Shown: positions 7,224-15,343 of the stretch, one piece after another
Layout: every line of letters begins with the position of its first letter
Position numbering within the stretch: position 1 is the stretch's first letter
NCBI GenBank assembly: GCA_022508565.1
Contig: JAFLUY010000011.1
Coordinates: forward strand, 1 to 40,032
Reading direction: 5' to 3'
Length of the DNA stretch: 40,032 nucleotides
DNA from: Erysipelotrichales bacterium
GTDB lineage: Bacteria > Bacillota_I > Bacilli_A > RF39 > UBA660
Notes under the pieces: model-generated
What the model saw: the letters and a program-made list of their open reading frames with translations, nothing else
Databases searched by the model: none
What the model was told of the DNA's origin: nothing
Program-made: the position numbers and the translations under genes

Positions 7224-7597
7224 ACTTAGTATAGCATATTGTAGTTAATGATTATTTTAATATGATTAGTATACTTTTAATTTTAAAACTATACGAAAAA
7301 TCATATTCATTCCTATAAGGAATTTTATTAAGTATCATTTTAGATACTTACAATTAACTACTAAGATGTTTATTAATAATAAGTTTTCGATTCGTGGTTA
7401 TTATTATCTCGATAGATTACCAAATTATGATAAATTATCTTTCGCGAATGTCCATTAGGATTAGAACTGCGACTAAGTGTACACGTGTATTGGAGAGAGA
7501 AACTCCAAATAGTTCTAGAACTATAATTCTACTGATAATAGTTTATAGTTTATTCAAAAAACTTGGAAAGTGTTGGGTTATCAGACCAATGCTTTTT
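7224..7597 (+). ncRNA. Candidate structured non-coding RNA, about 375 nt, family unknown
   Basis: The stretch is bounded by a perfect promoter and a terminator, and has many compatible helices. CTTAG/CTAAG (7225-7229, 7361-7365) plus TAGTTAAT/ATTAACTA (7242-7249, 7353-7360) close a domain. That domain holds AATATGATT/AATCATATT (7259-7267, 7299-7307), ATTCCT/AGGAAT (7309-7314, 7318-7323) and TAAGTATC/GATACTTA (7329-7336, 7343-7350). The 3' half has AATAATAA/TTATTATT (7375-7382, 7398-7405), TAGAACT/AGTTCTA (7462-7468, 7511-7517) around TTGGAG/CTCCAA (7490-7495, 7503-7508), and AACTATAA/TTATAGTT (7519-7526, 7543-7550). A loop-loop contact ATTCG/CGAAT (7390-7394, 7445-7449) is possible. It lacks T-box, tmRNA, RNase P and SRP hallmarks. 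Because argS has its own promoter after the terminator, a free RNA is more likely than an argS leader, but attenuation of argS cannot be excluded. Confidence 0.7.
7567..7597 (+). terminator. Terminator of the structured RNA
   Basis: AAAGTGTTGG (7567-7576) pairs with CCAATGCTTT (7586-7595), with two G:T pairs, a 9-nt loop and a T run. Confidence 0.8.
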
Positions 7598-7629
7598 TAA
7601 TTGTTTATCTTTATAATAGGTTAAAACTT

Positions 7630-7638
7630 TGCTATAAT
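7630..7638 (+). promoter_or_regulatory. Extended -10 promoter of argS
   Basis: TGCTATAAT lies after the RNA terminator and 28 nt before the argS start, so argS can be transcribed independently of the upstream RNA. Confidence 0.6.
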
Positions 7639-7666
7639 ATGTTTGTATTAAAAGGAAGTGTTTTGA

Positions 7667-9400
7667 GTGAGCTTAATTAAAGAAACTGAAAATTACTTAA
7701 CAAAAGTTATCAATTCTTTAGGTTATCAAGTTGATAGTGTTAAATTAGAAAAATCTAAAATGCCTGAATATGGCCAATATCAAATAAATGTTGCTATGCA
7801 ATTTGCAAAGAGATATGGCAAAAATCCCAGAGATATTGCAGAAGATATAGTTGCATCTTTTGATTCACGTTTTATAAATGTGAATATTCAAGGACCAGGA
7901 TTTATAAATGTAACTTTTGATAATGAAGTATTAACTAATTATTTAAATAAATGTATTGACGATTTTTCTAACTTCGTTGATAAAAGTGAAAATAAAAGAA
8001 AAATTGTTTTAGATTATGGTGGAGCTAATATTGCTAAAGAATTGCATGTTGGTCATTTAAGATGTAATATTGGTGAAGCAATACGTAGACTTATTAAAGT
8101 TTTTGGTGATGAATCAATTGGTGATGTTCACTGGGGAGACTGGGGAACACCTATTGGTCTAGTAATTCGTGAAATTCAAGAATTATACCCTGACCTACCT
8201 TATTTTGATGAGTCTTACACTGGTGAATATCCAAGTGTATCTCCAGTTACTAACGATGATTTAGGAGTTATTTATCCAAGGGCTAGTCTAAGAAAAAAAG
8301 AAGACGAAAAATATGCAGAAGAAGCAAGAGAAATGACTTTAAAATTTCAAAAAGGTGTTCCTGGTATAAGAGCTTTATGGCAACATATTGTTAATGTTAG
8401 CAAAACGGATTGTCAAGCCGTATATGATTATTTAAATTGTCACTTTGATTATTCCTATGGAGAAAGTGATGCGGACCCATTTTCAAAACCAGTAATTGAT
8501 TTCCTAAACAAACAAGGGGCTACTGAGATGAGTAATGGAATATTAATCATGCATGTAGCAAATGAAGATGATAAAAAAGAAATGCCTCCATTACTACTTA
8601 AGAAAAGTGATGGTGCCGTGCTTTATGATACAACTGATTTAGCAACAATTATGCAAAGAATGCAAGATTTTACTCCAGATGCTATTTGGTATTTTGCAGA
8701 TGAAAGACAAAGCCTTCACTTTGAACAAATCTTCCGTGGGTCTTATAAATCAGGGCTAGTACCTGAAACAGTTGAATTAAAATTCAATGGCTTTGGAACT
8801 ATTAATGGACCAGATGGAAAACCATTTAAAACTCGTGATGGTGGAGTAATGAGCTTAAAAGGGTTAATTAAACTTGTTTATGACAAGATTGAGCCAAAGA
8901 TTAAAGAAGATATAACGGGTGAAGAAAGAGCAGTAATTGCTAATAAATTAACAGTAGCAACATTAAAATATGCTGATCTTTTGCCAAGCAGAAAGACTGA
9001 TTATATATTTGATATCGATAAATTTACATCGTTTGAAGGTAAAACTGGAATATATGCTGTTTATACTGCAACACGTATGAAGTCTTTATTAAATAAAGTT
9101 GGAAGTAATAATGTTTCAATCAAAAGTGTACCTAATCAAGATGTCTTAGATATTTTAGTAAAACTAACTGAATTAACTAAAGTATTAAATGCATCCTACA
9201 GTGAAGTATCAACATCATACATTTGTGAATTTATCTATGAATTATGTAGTTTATATAATAAATTCTATGCAAATAACAATATTGCAAATGAAGAAAATGC
9301 GGACACAAAGGAAACATTTATTGCTGTTACTAAATTAGCTTATAATACATTATCTAATTTACTTGATATATTAGGTATTGAGATTGTTGATAAAATGTAA
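7667..9400 (+). CDS. argS: Arginyl-tRNA synthetase
   Basis: This class I synthetase charges tRNA-Arg. The HIGH motif appears as HVGH (residues 127-130) in the typical context KELHVGHLRCN. The KMSKS site is degenerate (KTRDGGVMSL), as is usual for ArgRS. An N-terminal Add-1 domain (residues 1-100) and a C-terminal helical DALR domain (from about 455) flank the catalytic core. The 577 aa are normal. The start is GTG, with AGGAAGTG 6 nt upstream. The long intergenic region before it holds a candidate non-coding RNA. Confidence 0.95.
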   Translation: MSLIKETENYLTKVINSLGYQVDSVKLEKSKMPEYGQYQINVAMQFAKRYGKNPRDIAEDIVASFDSRFINVNIQGPGFINVTFDNEVLTNYLNKCIDDFSNFVDKSENKRKIVLDYGGANIAKELHVGHLRCNIGEAIRRLIKVFGDESIGDVHWGDWGTPIGLVIREIQELYPDLPYFDESYTGEYPSVSPVTNDDLGVIYPRASLRKKEDEKYAEEAREMTLKFQKGVPGIRALWQHIVNVSKTDCQAVYDYLNCHFDYSYGESDADPFSKPVIDFLNKQGATEMSNGILIMHVANEDDKKEMPPLLLKKSDGAVLYDTTDLATIMQRMQDFTPDAIWYFADERQSLHFEQIFRGSYKSGLVPETVELKFNGFGTINGPDGKPFKTRDGGVMSLKGLIKLVYDKIEPKIKEDITGEERAVIANKLTVATLKYADLLPSRKTDYIFDIDKFTSFEGKTGIYAVYTATRMKSLLNKVGSNNVSIKSVPNQDVLDILVKLTELTKVLNASYSEVSTSYICEFIYELCSLYNKFYANNNIANEENADTKETFIAVTKLAYNTLSNLLDILGIEIVDKM

Positions 9401-9424
9401 AAATAGGAAGGTGACTTCCTATTT
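9401..9424. terminator. Bidirectional terminator between convergent genes
   Basis: AAATAGGAAG (9401-9410) and CTTCCTATTT (9415-9424) with a GTGA loop, T-rich on both exits. It serves argS and the facing DUF3419 gene, whose TAG stop lies in the stem. Confidence 0.85.
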
Positions 9425-10369
9425 TTTTGTATATATTAAAGTTGCATCATGATAATTGGATTTGTTATTGTGAGCTAAACCATTCATTCTTTCAAAAGTA
9501 TGATAAGAATACTCTGGAGGTATAAATACTTGATCTCTATATTTTGCTTTATAAATTAGTCTTGCATCTAATTCGTTTTCAATATCATATAAATAACCAA
9601 CAACAATAACTCCATCATCTTTTAATCTAGTTGCTATTTTTTTAACTACTTCTTTAAAATATTCCAAAGGATATAATGGAAACATTTTGTTTGCGTATAA
9701 TATAACATTTGATAAAGTTATAAAATCTATATCTTCAGGTAATTCATCTGCCAATACACGAATATCAGCGTTTAAAAATGAGAAATCAATTTTATCTCTG
9801 TTTTGTCTAATATATTCATAATTTTCTTCTGATAAATAGTTTAGAGCTTCACAAAGTGCCTTGCTACTATATTCATCAGTCTCATTAAATAATTTGGTTC
9901 TAATTTTTATTGGATCATAATTATCAAATAAATCGTTCCAAAAAGTTTTATAATCATGAGTTAAATATTTTGATATTTCTTGATATATATTTTTATCAAA
10001 GGCATGTTTATTATTGTTATATGTAAAATCAGGATATTCATACCATCTAAAGAATTTTAAAAATTCTTCTGGGGTTAGTAAGACAGCAAATGCAGCATCT
10101 TTTAAGAAGTAATAATATTCAGTTAAAGGATTTGTATCAACACCAATTATTTTTTTAGGTTTCTTTAAAGCAAGTTCAAATACATGATCAGAGCTTCCTT
10201 GAATAGTAGCAACTGTTTTGTCTTCTAAATCGAATGGTTCTAAATAAGCTTTTATATTAAGCGTTGCCATAGCCCACATTCTATAGAAGTGGTAGTAATA
10301 GGGAGTGCGTTCAGCTTTATCCTCTATTAAATCATGCGCTAATTTTAAATCTCTTTCTAATTTTGTCAT
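9419..10369 (-). CDS. DUF3419-family SAM-dependent protein
   Basis: This cytosolic protein of 316 aa resembles the DUF3419 family, whose studied members (BtaA-like) move a 3-amino-3-carboxypropyl group from S-adenosylmethionine. A Rossmann-type SAM pocket is suggested by TVATIQGSSDHVFELAL (near 40-56) followed by an acidic strand end, IIGVDTNP. A second part (DFITLSNVILYANKMFP, near 220) looks like the usual motif after the acceptor strand. The ATG at 10369 has GGTGAT just upstream; an alternative start at 10384 has none. Substrate not known; betaine-lipid synthesis is unlikely to be assumable here. Confidence 0.7.
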   Translation of the reverse strand: MTKLERDLKLAHDLIEDKAERTPYYYHFYRMWAMATLNIKAYLEPFDLEDKTVATIQGSSDHVFELALKKPKKIIGVDTNPLTEYYYFLKDAAFAVLLTPEEFLKFFRWYEYPDFTYNNNKHAFDKNIYQEISKYLTHDYKTFWNDLFDNYDPIKIRTKLFNETDEYSSKALCEALNYLSEENYEYIRQNRDKIDFSFLNADIRVLADELPEDIDFITLSNVILYANKMFPLYPLEYFKEVVKKIATRLKDDGVIVVGYLYDIENELDARLIYKAKYRDQVFIPPEYSYHTFERMNGLAHNNKSNYHDATLIYTKK

Positions 10370-10392
10370 ACAAATCACCAGCAATGTTTCGT

Positions 10393-10401
10393 ATTATAGC
10401 A
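10393..10401 (-). promoter_or_regulatory. Extended -10 promoter of the DUF3419 gene
   Basis: TGCTATAAT on the minus strand, 24 nt before the start codon. Confidence 0.6.
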
Positions 10402-10440
10402 TAGATTTTGGCAAATCACATCTAATTATATAAGAATATA

Positions 10441-10470
10441 TTGAAAAAATTGAAACATTTAATATATAAT
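10441..10470 (+). promoter_or_regulatory. Promoter of the yebC-family gene
   Basis: TTGAAA (10441-10446) and TATAAT (10465-10470) with an 18-nt spacer, 23 nt before the start codon. Confidence 0.6.
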
Positions 10471-10493
10471 TATTAGTGAATGGAGTGTTATTT

Positions 10494-11213
10494 ATGGGAA
10501 GAGCTTATGAAGTTAGAAAAGCAAGTATTCAAAAAACTGGAGCAGCTAAGGCTAAATTATATTCAACTTTTGCTAAAGAAATATATTTAGCTGCTAAAGG
10601 CAATCCAGAAGTAGATACTAATATAAATTTAAAAAGAGTTGTTGAAAAAGCAAAACATCAACAAGTGCCAAGCGATATTATTAATCGCGCGATTGATAAA
10701 GCAAAAGGCGCATCTGGTGATGATTATCAAGAACTATCATATGAAGGATTTGGTCCTGGGCAATCAACATTAATTGTTAAATGTTTAACTGATAATGTTA
10801 ATCGTACTGTGTCATTCGTAAGAGAAGCCTTCAATAAATGTCATAAGAGTTTAGGAGTAACTAATTCAGTATCTTATAATTATGACTATTTAGCTATTAT
10901 TGGTTTTAAATCTGATAATGGTGATGACATCATGATGAGTTTATTAGATGAAGGTATTGAAATCGTTGACTTAGAAAGTGATGATGGCGAAGTAGTTATT
11001 ACAGCTAAACCAGGTGATGCATCAAGTGTTAAAGATGTAGTTGAACGTATGATACCTGATGTTGTTTATACTCTTGATGAGATTGGTTGGTATGCAAAAG
11101 AAAAATGTACATTAGAGGGAGAAGATTTAGAAGTATTTGAAAGACTTTTATCACTTCTTGATGCTATCGATGATGTTACAGAAGTTTATCATAATGTTAA
11201 CTTAGGAGAATAA
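10494..11213 (+). CDS. YebC/PmpR/TACO1-family protein
   Basis: The 239-aa protein has the three-domain YebC layout: a basic N-terminal helical domain (MGRAYEVRKAS, then a Lys-rich stretch with NINLKRVVEKAK), the conserved block YEGFGPGQSTLIVKCLTDN near residues 84-102, and a C-terminal alpha/beta domain. The MGR start resembles the Bacillus YeeI branch. The family was described as transcription regulators, and more recent work links it to relief of ribosome stalling, so the role is best left open. Start at 10494 follows TGGAGTG by 6 nt; an upstream in-frame GTG at 10476 has no ribosome site. Confidence 0.9.
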   Translation: MGRAYEVRKASIQKTGAAKAKLYSTFAKEIYLAAKGNPEVDTNINLKRVVEKAKHQQVPSDIINRAIDKAKGASGDDYQELSYEGFGPGQSTLIVKCLTDNVNRTVSFVREAFNKCHKSLGVTNSVSYNYDYLAIIGFKSDNGDDIMMSLLDEGIEIVDLESDDGEVVITAKPGDASSVKDVVERMIPDVVYTLDEIGWYAKEKCTLEGEDLEVFERLLSLLDAIDDVTEVYHNVNLGE

Positions 11214-11227
11214 TAATTCTCTTTTTT
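11206..11227 (+). terminator. Terminator of the yebC-family gene
   Basis: GAGAAT (11206-11211) and ATTCTC (11216-11221) followed by six Ts. The stop codon lies in the hairpin. Confidence 0.8.
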
Positions 11228-11308
11228 ATGTGAAATAGGTACTCTATTCAATTGTGAATTTTCCAAATTACTTATAATAAAAAAATACATTCGAAAGGAG
11301 AATAATAA

Positions 11309-11764
11309 ATGTTATATGATATTGTTGATAGAAATTTAAAAAGAATTGAGAATGATTTAAAAGAAATTGAGGGATTAAAATGCATTGATTTTATGGATAT
11401 ATTTCCAACAAGCGAAGACCACAAAGTTCAGTTAGATCAAGAATTAATTTCAATATCTACAATACTTGAAGAAACAGAAAGAGGAATAGTTTATGCCTTA
11501 AATAATCCGATAGATACAAAATATGGCAAGTTAAAATATGTAAAAATAAGGTTTTTTGATGAAACTCGTTTAAATTGGGAAGCAGCAGCCGATTTTGCCG
11601 TAGTAGATAGAAATATCTTACTAGATAAAGTTGGAAAAGATAATAGATTTAAATACATTGAAAGACCAGACTGGGATGCAGTTGAGTTTAAAACTAACAA
11701 TACGTTAATATATTTCTTAGAGCCTCTAGCTTCTGAGGTTTATAATGATAACAAAGAGGCATAA
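11309..11764 (+). CDS. Hypothetical protein, 151 aa
   Basis: I do not recognise the family. It appears soluble and acidic: an N-terminal helix (residues 1-25), a helix with an ETERG turn near 55, and a strand-rich middle with KLKYVKIRFFDETRLNWEAA (about 74-93). No signal peptide or membrane segment is visible. AAAGGAG precedes the ATG by 9 nt. The stop is 1 nt before the inositol-monophosphatase-like gene, whose ribosome site lies inside this gene, so the two are very likely co-transcribed and coupled. Confidence 0.75.
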   Translation: MLYDIVDRNLKRIENDLKEIEGLKCIDFMDIFPTSEDHKVQLDQELISISTILEETERGIVYALNNPIDTKYGKLKYVKIRFFDETRLNWEAAADFAVVDRNILLDKVGKDNRFKYIERPDWDAVEFKTNNTLIYFLEPLASEVYNDNKEA

Positions 11765-11765
11765 A

Positions 11766-12509
11766 ATGAGCAAAGATTTAGAATTTTTAATTGAGTTAGT
11801 AAAAGGTGCCAGCAACCTAATAACTGATGAATTTGAAGTAAAAGTAAAAGATGATAAGGGTGATTTAGTAACTAATTTTGATTATGAAATAGAAAAGTAT
11901 ATGATAGAAAAAATAAAATTAAATTATCCAGACTTTTCTATTATAAGCGAAGAGTATAATAGTAATAAAAGTTTAACTGATAATTGCTTTACTATTGATC
12001 CAATTGATGGAACTATTAATTTTGCACATAATATTCCTTTATGGGGGATTCAAGTAGCTTGCATAAGAAATAAAAAAACATGTGCTGCTGTCATTTATTT
12101 ACCAAGATTAAATGAATTATATTATGCTGATGAAAATGGCGCCTTTTTAAATGGCGCCTCTATATCTGTTAATAATTGCGAAGTTAATAAAGGCTTATAT
12201 TCTATTGAAGGACCAGGTAAAATGCTAGGTAGTTTAAAAATGCAAAAGATAAGTCGCCATTGCAGAGATTTTTATTGTGCAGCCGTAAATTTCGCTTATG
12301 TTGCATGTGGAAGATTGAGCGGAACTAATTTTGTATGGGACACTTTGTGGGATTATATTCCTGGTCAATATATAGTAGAACAAGCAGGTGGTATAACATA
12401 CAACAATATCAAAATGCATATTGCAGCAAATAATGAGGTTTTTTTAAAAACATTAAAAGAGCATTCTTCAGTTAACAATGATGAAGAAGTGATTATTACA
12501 AAAAAATAA
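11766..12509 (+). CDS. Inositol monophosphatase-family phosphatase
   Basis: The protein (247 aa) has the metal-binding signatures of the Mg-dependent IMPase/FBPase superfamily: EE at 62-63, DPIDGTINF at 78-86, and a C-terminal WD...QYIVEQAGG block. Members remove phosphate from inositol phosphates, 3'-phosphoadenosine phosphate (CysQ), fructose bisphosphate or NAD(P). Substrate cannot be assigned from these motifs. AGAGG, inside the preceding gene, supports the ATG at 11766. Confidence 0.85.
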   Translation: MSKDLEFLIELVKGASNLITDEFEVKVKDDKGDLVTNFDYEIEKYMIEKIKLNYPDFSIISEEYNSNKSLTDNCFTIDPIDGTINFAHNIPLWGIQVACIRNKKTCAAVIYLPRLNELYYADENGAFLNGASISVNNCEVNKGLYSIEGPGKMLGSLKMQKISRHCRDFYCAAVNFAYVACGRLSGTNFVWDTLWDYIPGQYIVEQAGGITYNNIKMHIAANNEVFLKTLKEHSSVNNDEEVIITKK

Positions 12510-12587
12510 TTAATTAGCAAAATTTAAATATAATTTGGTTAGCAGCTTATTTCTATATTATTTTTTCTCTTTTTCGACTAATTTTTA

Positions 12588-12616
12588 TTGTCAAATATCT
12601 ACAAAAATGATAAAAT
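12588..12616 (+). promoter_or_regulatory. Promoter of the TasA-like/SipW locus
   Basis: TTGTCA (12588-12593) and TAAAAT (12611-12616) are 17 nt apart, 37 nt before the first gene of the envelope cluster. Confidence 0.6.
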
Positions 12617-12653
12617 TTACTTGTAGGGTTAGAAATTAAAGGAGACATGAGTT

Positions 12654-13229
12654 ATGAATAGTGGAAAAGGTAATATGATACTACTAACTGTTATGTCGAT
12701 TGCAACATTATTGGTTGCTGTTGTTGGAGCAACATTTGCTTATTTTGGTGCTCTAATGCAAGGAAGTGAAGGTTCACCAACATTCGAAGTAACAAGCGGA
12801 ACATTATCAACAGAATACAATGGAGATGCCAATATTATTAATGGTAATGTTGGCCAAGGAGAAGTTATTGGTACAAAAGAGATTACTGTCACAGGTGTTG
12901 TAACAGGATCTAATAATTTTAAATACGAAGTATTATTAGATGTAACAAACAATACTTACGATGATGGAGAATTATTCTATACAATAATTAGTACAAATGA
13001 ATCAAATAATGGAACTACTATTGCATCAGTTTCAGAACCAATTGCAATTCCAACTGGTGCTAACACTATTTCATTAGGTACTGGAGTATTTGCTGGACCA
13101 ACAACAGTTGGTTTAAACCATAAATACTTTGTAACTATCACTCGTAATGGAGAAACAAGCCAAAATTCAGATAAAGCAATTAATGCAAAATTCTATGTTT
13201 CTCAAGTAGTTTCACAATCAAAGAAGTAA
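12654..13229 (+). CDS. Secreted TasA/camelysin-like protein with SipW-type signal
   Basis: The N-terminus (residues 8-33) is a hydrophobic stretch ending VVGATFAYF, the pattern of signal peptides cut by SipW-type peptidases. The rest (about 160 aa) is Gly-, Thr- and Asn-rich, strand-rich and cysteine-free. It has no sorting signal or second membrane segment, as expected for a TasA/CalY-like secreted subunit that assembles into fibres. The next gene encodes a matching signal peptidase, as in the Bacillus tapA-sipW-tasA operon. A hairpin terminator between the two suggests the subunit is made in excess over the peptidase. Fibre formation is inferred from context. Confidence 0.75.
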   Translation: MNSGKGNMILLTVMSIATLLVAVVGATFAYFGALMQGSEGSPTFEVTSGTLSTEYNGDANIINGNVGQGEVIGTKEITVTGVVTGSNNFKYEVLLDVTNNTYDDGELFYTIISTNESNNGTTIASVSEPIAIPTGANTISLGTGVFAGPTTVGLNHKYFVTITRNGETSQNSDKAINAKFYVSQVVSQSKK

Positions 13230-13253
13230 AGGCCTGAAAAATAGGTCTTTTTT
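13228..13253 (+). terminator. Terminator after the TasA-like gene
   Basis: AAAGGCCT (13228-13235) pairs with AGGTCTTT (13243-13250, one G:T pair), followed by Ts. Confidence 0.75.
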
Positions 13254-13300
13254 CTTTGCAATTAAATACATAATTTATTATAATTAGAATAGGTGGGACT

Positions 13301-13990
13301 ATGAATAAAAAGGGAGTAAAAAAAATATTTGCAAATATTTTAAGAGTATTGTCATATTTGTGTTTAGCAATTCTATTTTTTATTGCTGCTTTTTTAATAT
13401 ACTTTATTGTCTCAAATCAAATTGCAAGAGCTAAGGGTGAAAGACCAACAATAAGTATTTATACAATCGTAAGTCCTAGTATGGAGCCAAAAATAATGGT
13501 TTATGACGTAATAATGGATTTTCGTATAAAAGATGAGGATTCATTGAGTGTTGGAGATATTATAACTTTTTATTCAGATGAGATTGACACAGGAGGTTAT
13601 ACGGTTACTCACCGTATCCACGATATATATATAAAAGATGGAATAAAATATTATATAACCAAAGGTGATAACAACATAGATGTCGATGATGGGGCAATAA
13701 CATTTGATAATATAGTCGGTAAATGTCACTACATCATACCTGACTTAGGAAAAATCCAATTATTTATTTCTTCTAAATTTGGTTGGGCATTAATTATATT
13801 AATTCCTGCTTTGGGAATAATAATTGCTGACATAAAGAAATTGATAAAGATATTCAGAATAAAAGAGCAAATAGAAGATATACCTCAGTTAAAAGAAGTT
13901 GAGTTAATTAAAGAAAAAGAAGAAGATAAAAAACTAAGAGCAGTTGTTGAAGAAGCTAATAGAATGAATAAAGGAATGAAAAATGAATAA
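13301..13990 (+). CDS. Signal peptidase I, SipW (ER) type
   Basis: This membrane serine protease should cut the signal peptide of the neighbouring TasA-like protein. A membrane segment (about 17-40) precedes the catalytic Ser60 in IVSPSMEP. The second catalytic position is His104 in VTHRI instead of the Lys of ordinary bacterial LepB; this Ser-His form defines the SipW/ER type. A box near 120-127 (TKGDNN) completes the active site. A second membrane segment lies near 163-183, and the C-terminus is a charged helix. It overlaps the next gene by 8 nt (ATGAATAA), so the two are translated together. Confidence 0.92.
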   Translation: MNKKGVKKIFANILRVLSYLCLAILFFIAAFLIYFIVSNQIARAKGERPTISIYTIVSPSMEPKIMVYDVIMDFRIKDEDSLSVGDIITFYSDEIDTGGYTVTHRIHDIYIKDGIKYYITKGDNNIDVDDGAITFDNIVGKCHYIIPDLGKIQLFISSKFGWALIILIPALGIIIADIKKLIKIFRIKEQIEDIPQLKEVELIKEKEEDKKLRAVVEEANRMNKGMKNE

Positions 13991-14738
13991 CGAAAGAGAA
14001 AAAATAATAAATAAAGTAGAAGAATGTCTTCGTAACTACAAAGGTGATGATTCGATTTATTATAAACAGCTTAAAGAATCATTCGAAGAGTATAAGAGTT
14101 TAAAAAAACCGGATCAAGTAACTAACGATATTTATGTTAAGCATTTAAATGAATTATGCGATTATATAAAAGAGAGAAAAAACGCCAATAGAACAATTAC
14201 TATTTTAATTATATTCTCAATATTTATTATAGGTATATCAGCGTTTACTTCCTATAAATACTATAATCTTACATCAGATTTAAAAGAAAATATAATTAAA
14301 CACAATGGCTCAACATCTCTAAATGTTCACTTTAATAATTCTTTAAACTTTGATGCTAATAAGTTAAGTGATATTGAACACTTTAAAGATTTGGCACCAA
14401 TGACATTTTCTATTCTTGCAACAAATAAAGATAATGATGATGTAATGGTTCATTATGATGTTTATTTAATTGAACAAAATGATGATATTCCAGAAGAAAA
14501 TAAAATAACTAAAGAAGCATTCCTTTATAATGTTAATTCTGATACTCGTGAAAGTGGTGTTAAAGCATTAAAGGATGCAACAAGTAAGAATGATAAACTG
14601 CTAATATTTAGTGGCGAAACAAAAACAAATATTGAAGAAAATATTGAAATTAGAATGTGGATAGATTCAAATACAAATCTTGACTATATCAATAAAAAAT
14701 ACAAATTTAAGATTTATGTCGATGGATATGTAGTATAA
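13983..14738 (+). CDS. Membrane-anchored protein of the SipW locus
   Basis: The 251-aa protein has an N-terminal charged, probably coiled part (1-65), one membrane segment (about 70-92) and an extracellular domain of about 155 aa. That domain resembles the 14829-15335 product: both have DANKL followed by a Pro-Met/Glu-Met turn, and both end with a strand of the type IRMW(I/L)D/S. It overlaps the signal peptidase gene by 8 nt. It may anchor or start the TasA-like fibre, as TapA does, but no sequence match to TapA is claimed. Confidence 0.7.
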   Translation: MNNEREKIINKVEECLRNYKGDDSIYYKQLKESFEEYKSLKKPDQVTNDIYVKHLNELCDYIKERKNANRTITILIIFSIFIIGISAFTSYKYYNLTSDLKENIIKHNGSTSLNVHFNNSLNFDANKLSDIEHFKDLAPMTFSILATNKDNDDVMVHYDVYLIEQNDDIPEENKITKEAFLYNVNSDTRESGVKALKDATSKNDKLLIFSGETKTNIEENIEIRMWIDSNTNLDYINKKYKFKIYVDGYVV

Positions 14739-14763
14739 ATGCCTAAATTAGGGCATTTTTTTA
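14737..14763 (+). terminator. Terminator after the SipW-locus membrane protein
   Basis: AAATGCC (14737-14743) pairs with GGCATTT (14752-14758), then a T run. Confidence 0.75.
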
Positions 14764-14773
14764 TTCCCAAAAT

Positions 14774-14802
14774 TTGACAACATAGCCTTATTTTGCTATA
14801 AT
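14774..14802 (+). promoter_or_regulatory. Perfect consensus promoter
   Basis: TTGACA (14774-14779) and TATAAT (14797-14802) are 17 nt apart, with an extended -10 (TGC before TATAAT). It drives the exported protein, Cys-rich and radical SAM genes. Confidence 0.85.
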
Positions 14803-14828
14803 ATCCACTCAAAAGAAGGGGTTATTGG

Positions 14829-15335
14829 ATGAAAAATAGAGTTAGGTATTTAGTATTTTCTATTATCGTTGTGTGCTCAGTCTTAATTGTTTCAATACCA
14901 TTTTGGAGTTTTGCCGGTGGATCAAAACTAAGTGTTTTATTTAATGCGCGTTATGATTTACCAATTGCTTATAAAACAGGTGTTTATGAATCACTTGTTA
15001 TAAGTGATGATGTTGATGCAAATAAATTAGTGAATCCAACCGAAATGATTGTTAAAAACAGAAATGGTTTCAACAAAAGTGGAAAAATATTTACATTAGT
15101 TGAAAAAAGAAGTTCTATTCCTTATGAATACTTAAGAGTATCAATTAATGATGAAATATATAAATTGAACGAGTTAAAAGTAGAAGAAGATGAAAACTAT
15201 TATTATTTCTATTTAAAAGATATAGAAATGGAAGCTTATAAAGAAGATAAATTAGATACTAGAATTTGGTTAAGCAAAGATGCTAAGGATGTTTCATCTA
15301 CATCAACATTAATAACTAATATGGTTATAATGTAG
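14829..15335 (+). CDS. Exported protein related to the SipW-locus membrane protein
   Basis: The 168-aa protein has an N-terminal hydrophobic segment (about 7-27) and a strand-rich outer domain. It shares spaced motifs with the product of 13983-14738 (DANKL near residue 62; TRIWL near 148), so it is probably a paralogue. No cleavage motif is obvious, so it may be anchored. It is the first gene of a separate strong transcription unit and lies 8 nt before the Cys-rich gene, whose AGGAGG overlaps its stop. Confidence 0.65.
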   Translation: MKNRVRYLVFSIIVVCSVLIVSIPFWSFAGGSKLSVLFNARYDLPIAYKTGVYESLVISDDVDANKLVNPTEMIVKNRNGFNKSGKIFTLVEKRSSIPYEYLRVSINDEIYKLNELKVEEDENYYYFYLKDIEMEAYKEDKLDTRIWLSKDAKDVSSTSTLITNMVIM

Positions 15336-15343
15336 GAGGTATT

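Noticed and set aside
7224-7597. argS T-box, tmRNA, RNase P RNA or SRP RNA
   Set aside because: No T-box core, no tRNA-like ends or tag codons, no GAGGAAAGTC, no SRP loop.
7394-7600. A 68-codon open frame inside the structured RNA
   Set aside because: It has no ribosome binding site, an unlikely composition, and runs through the helices and the terminator stem.
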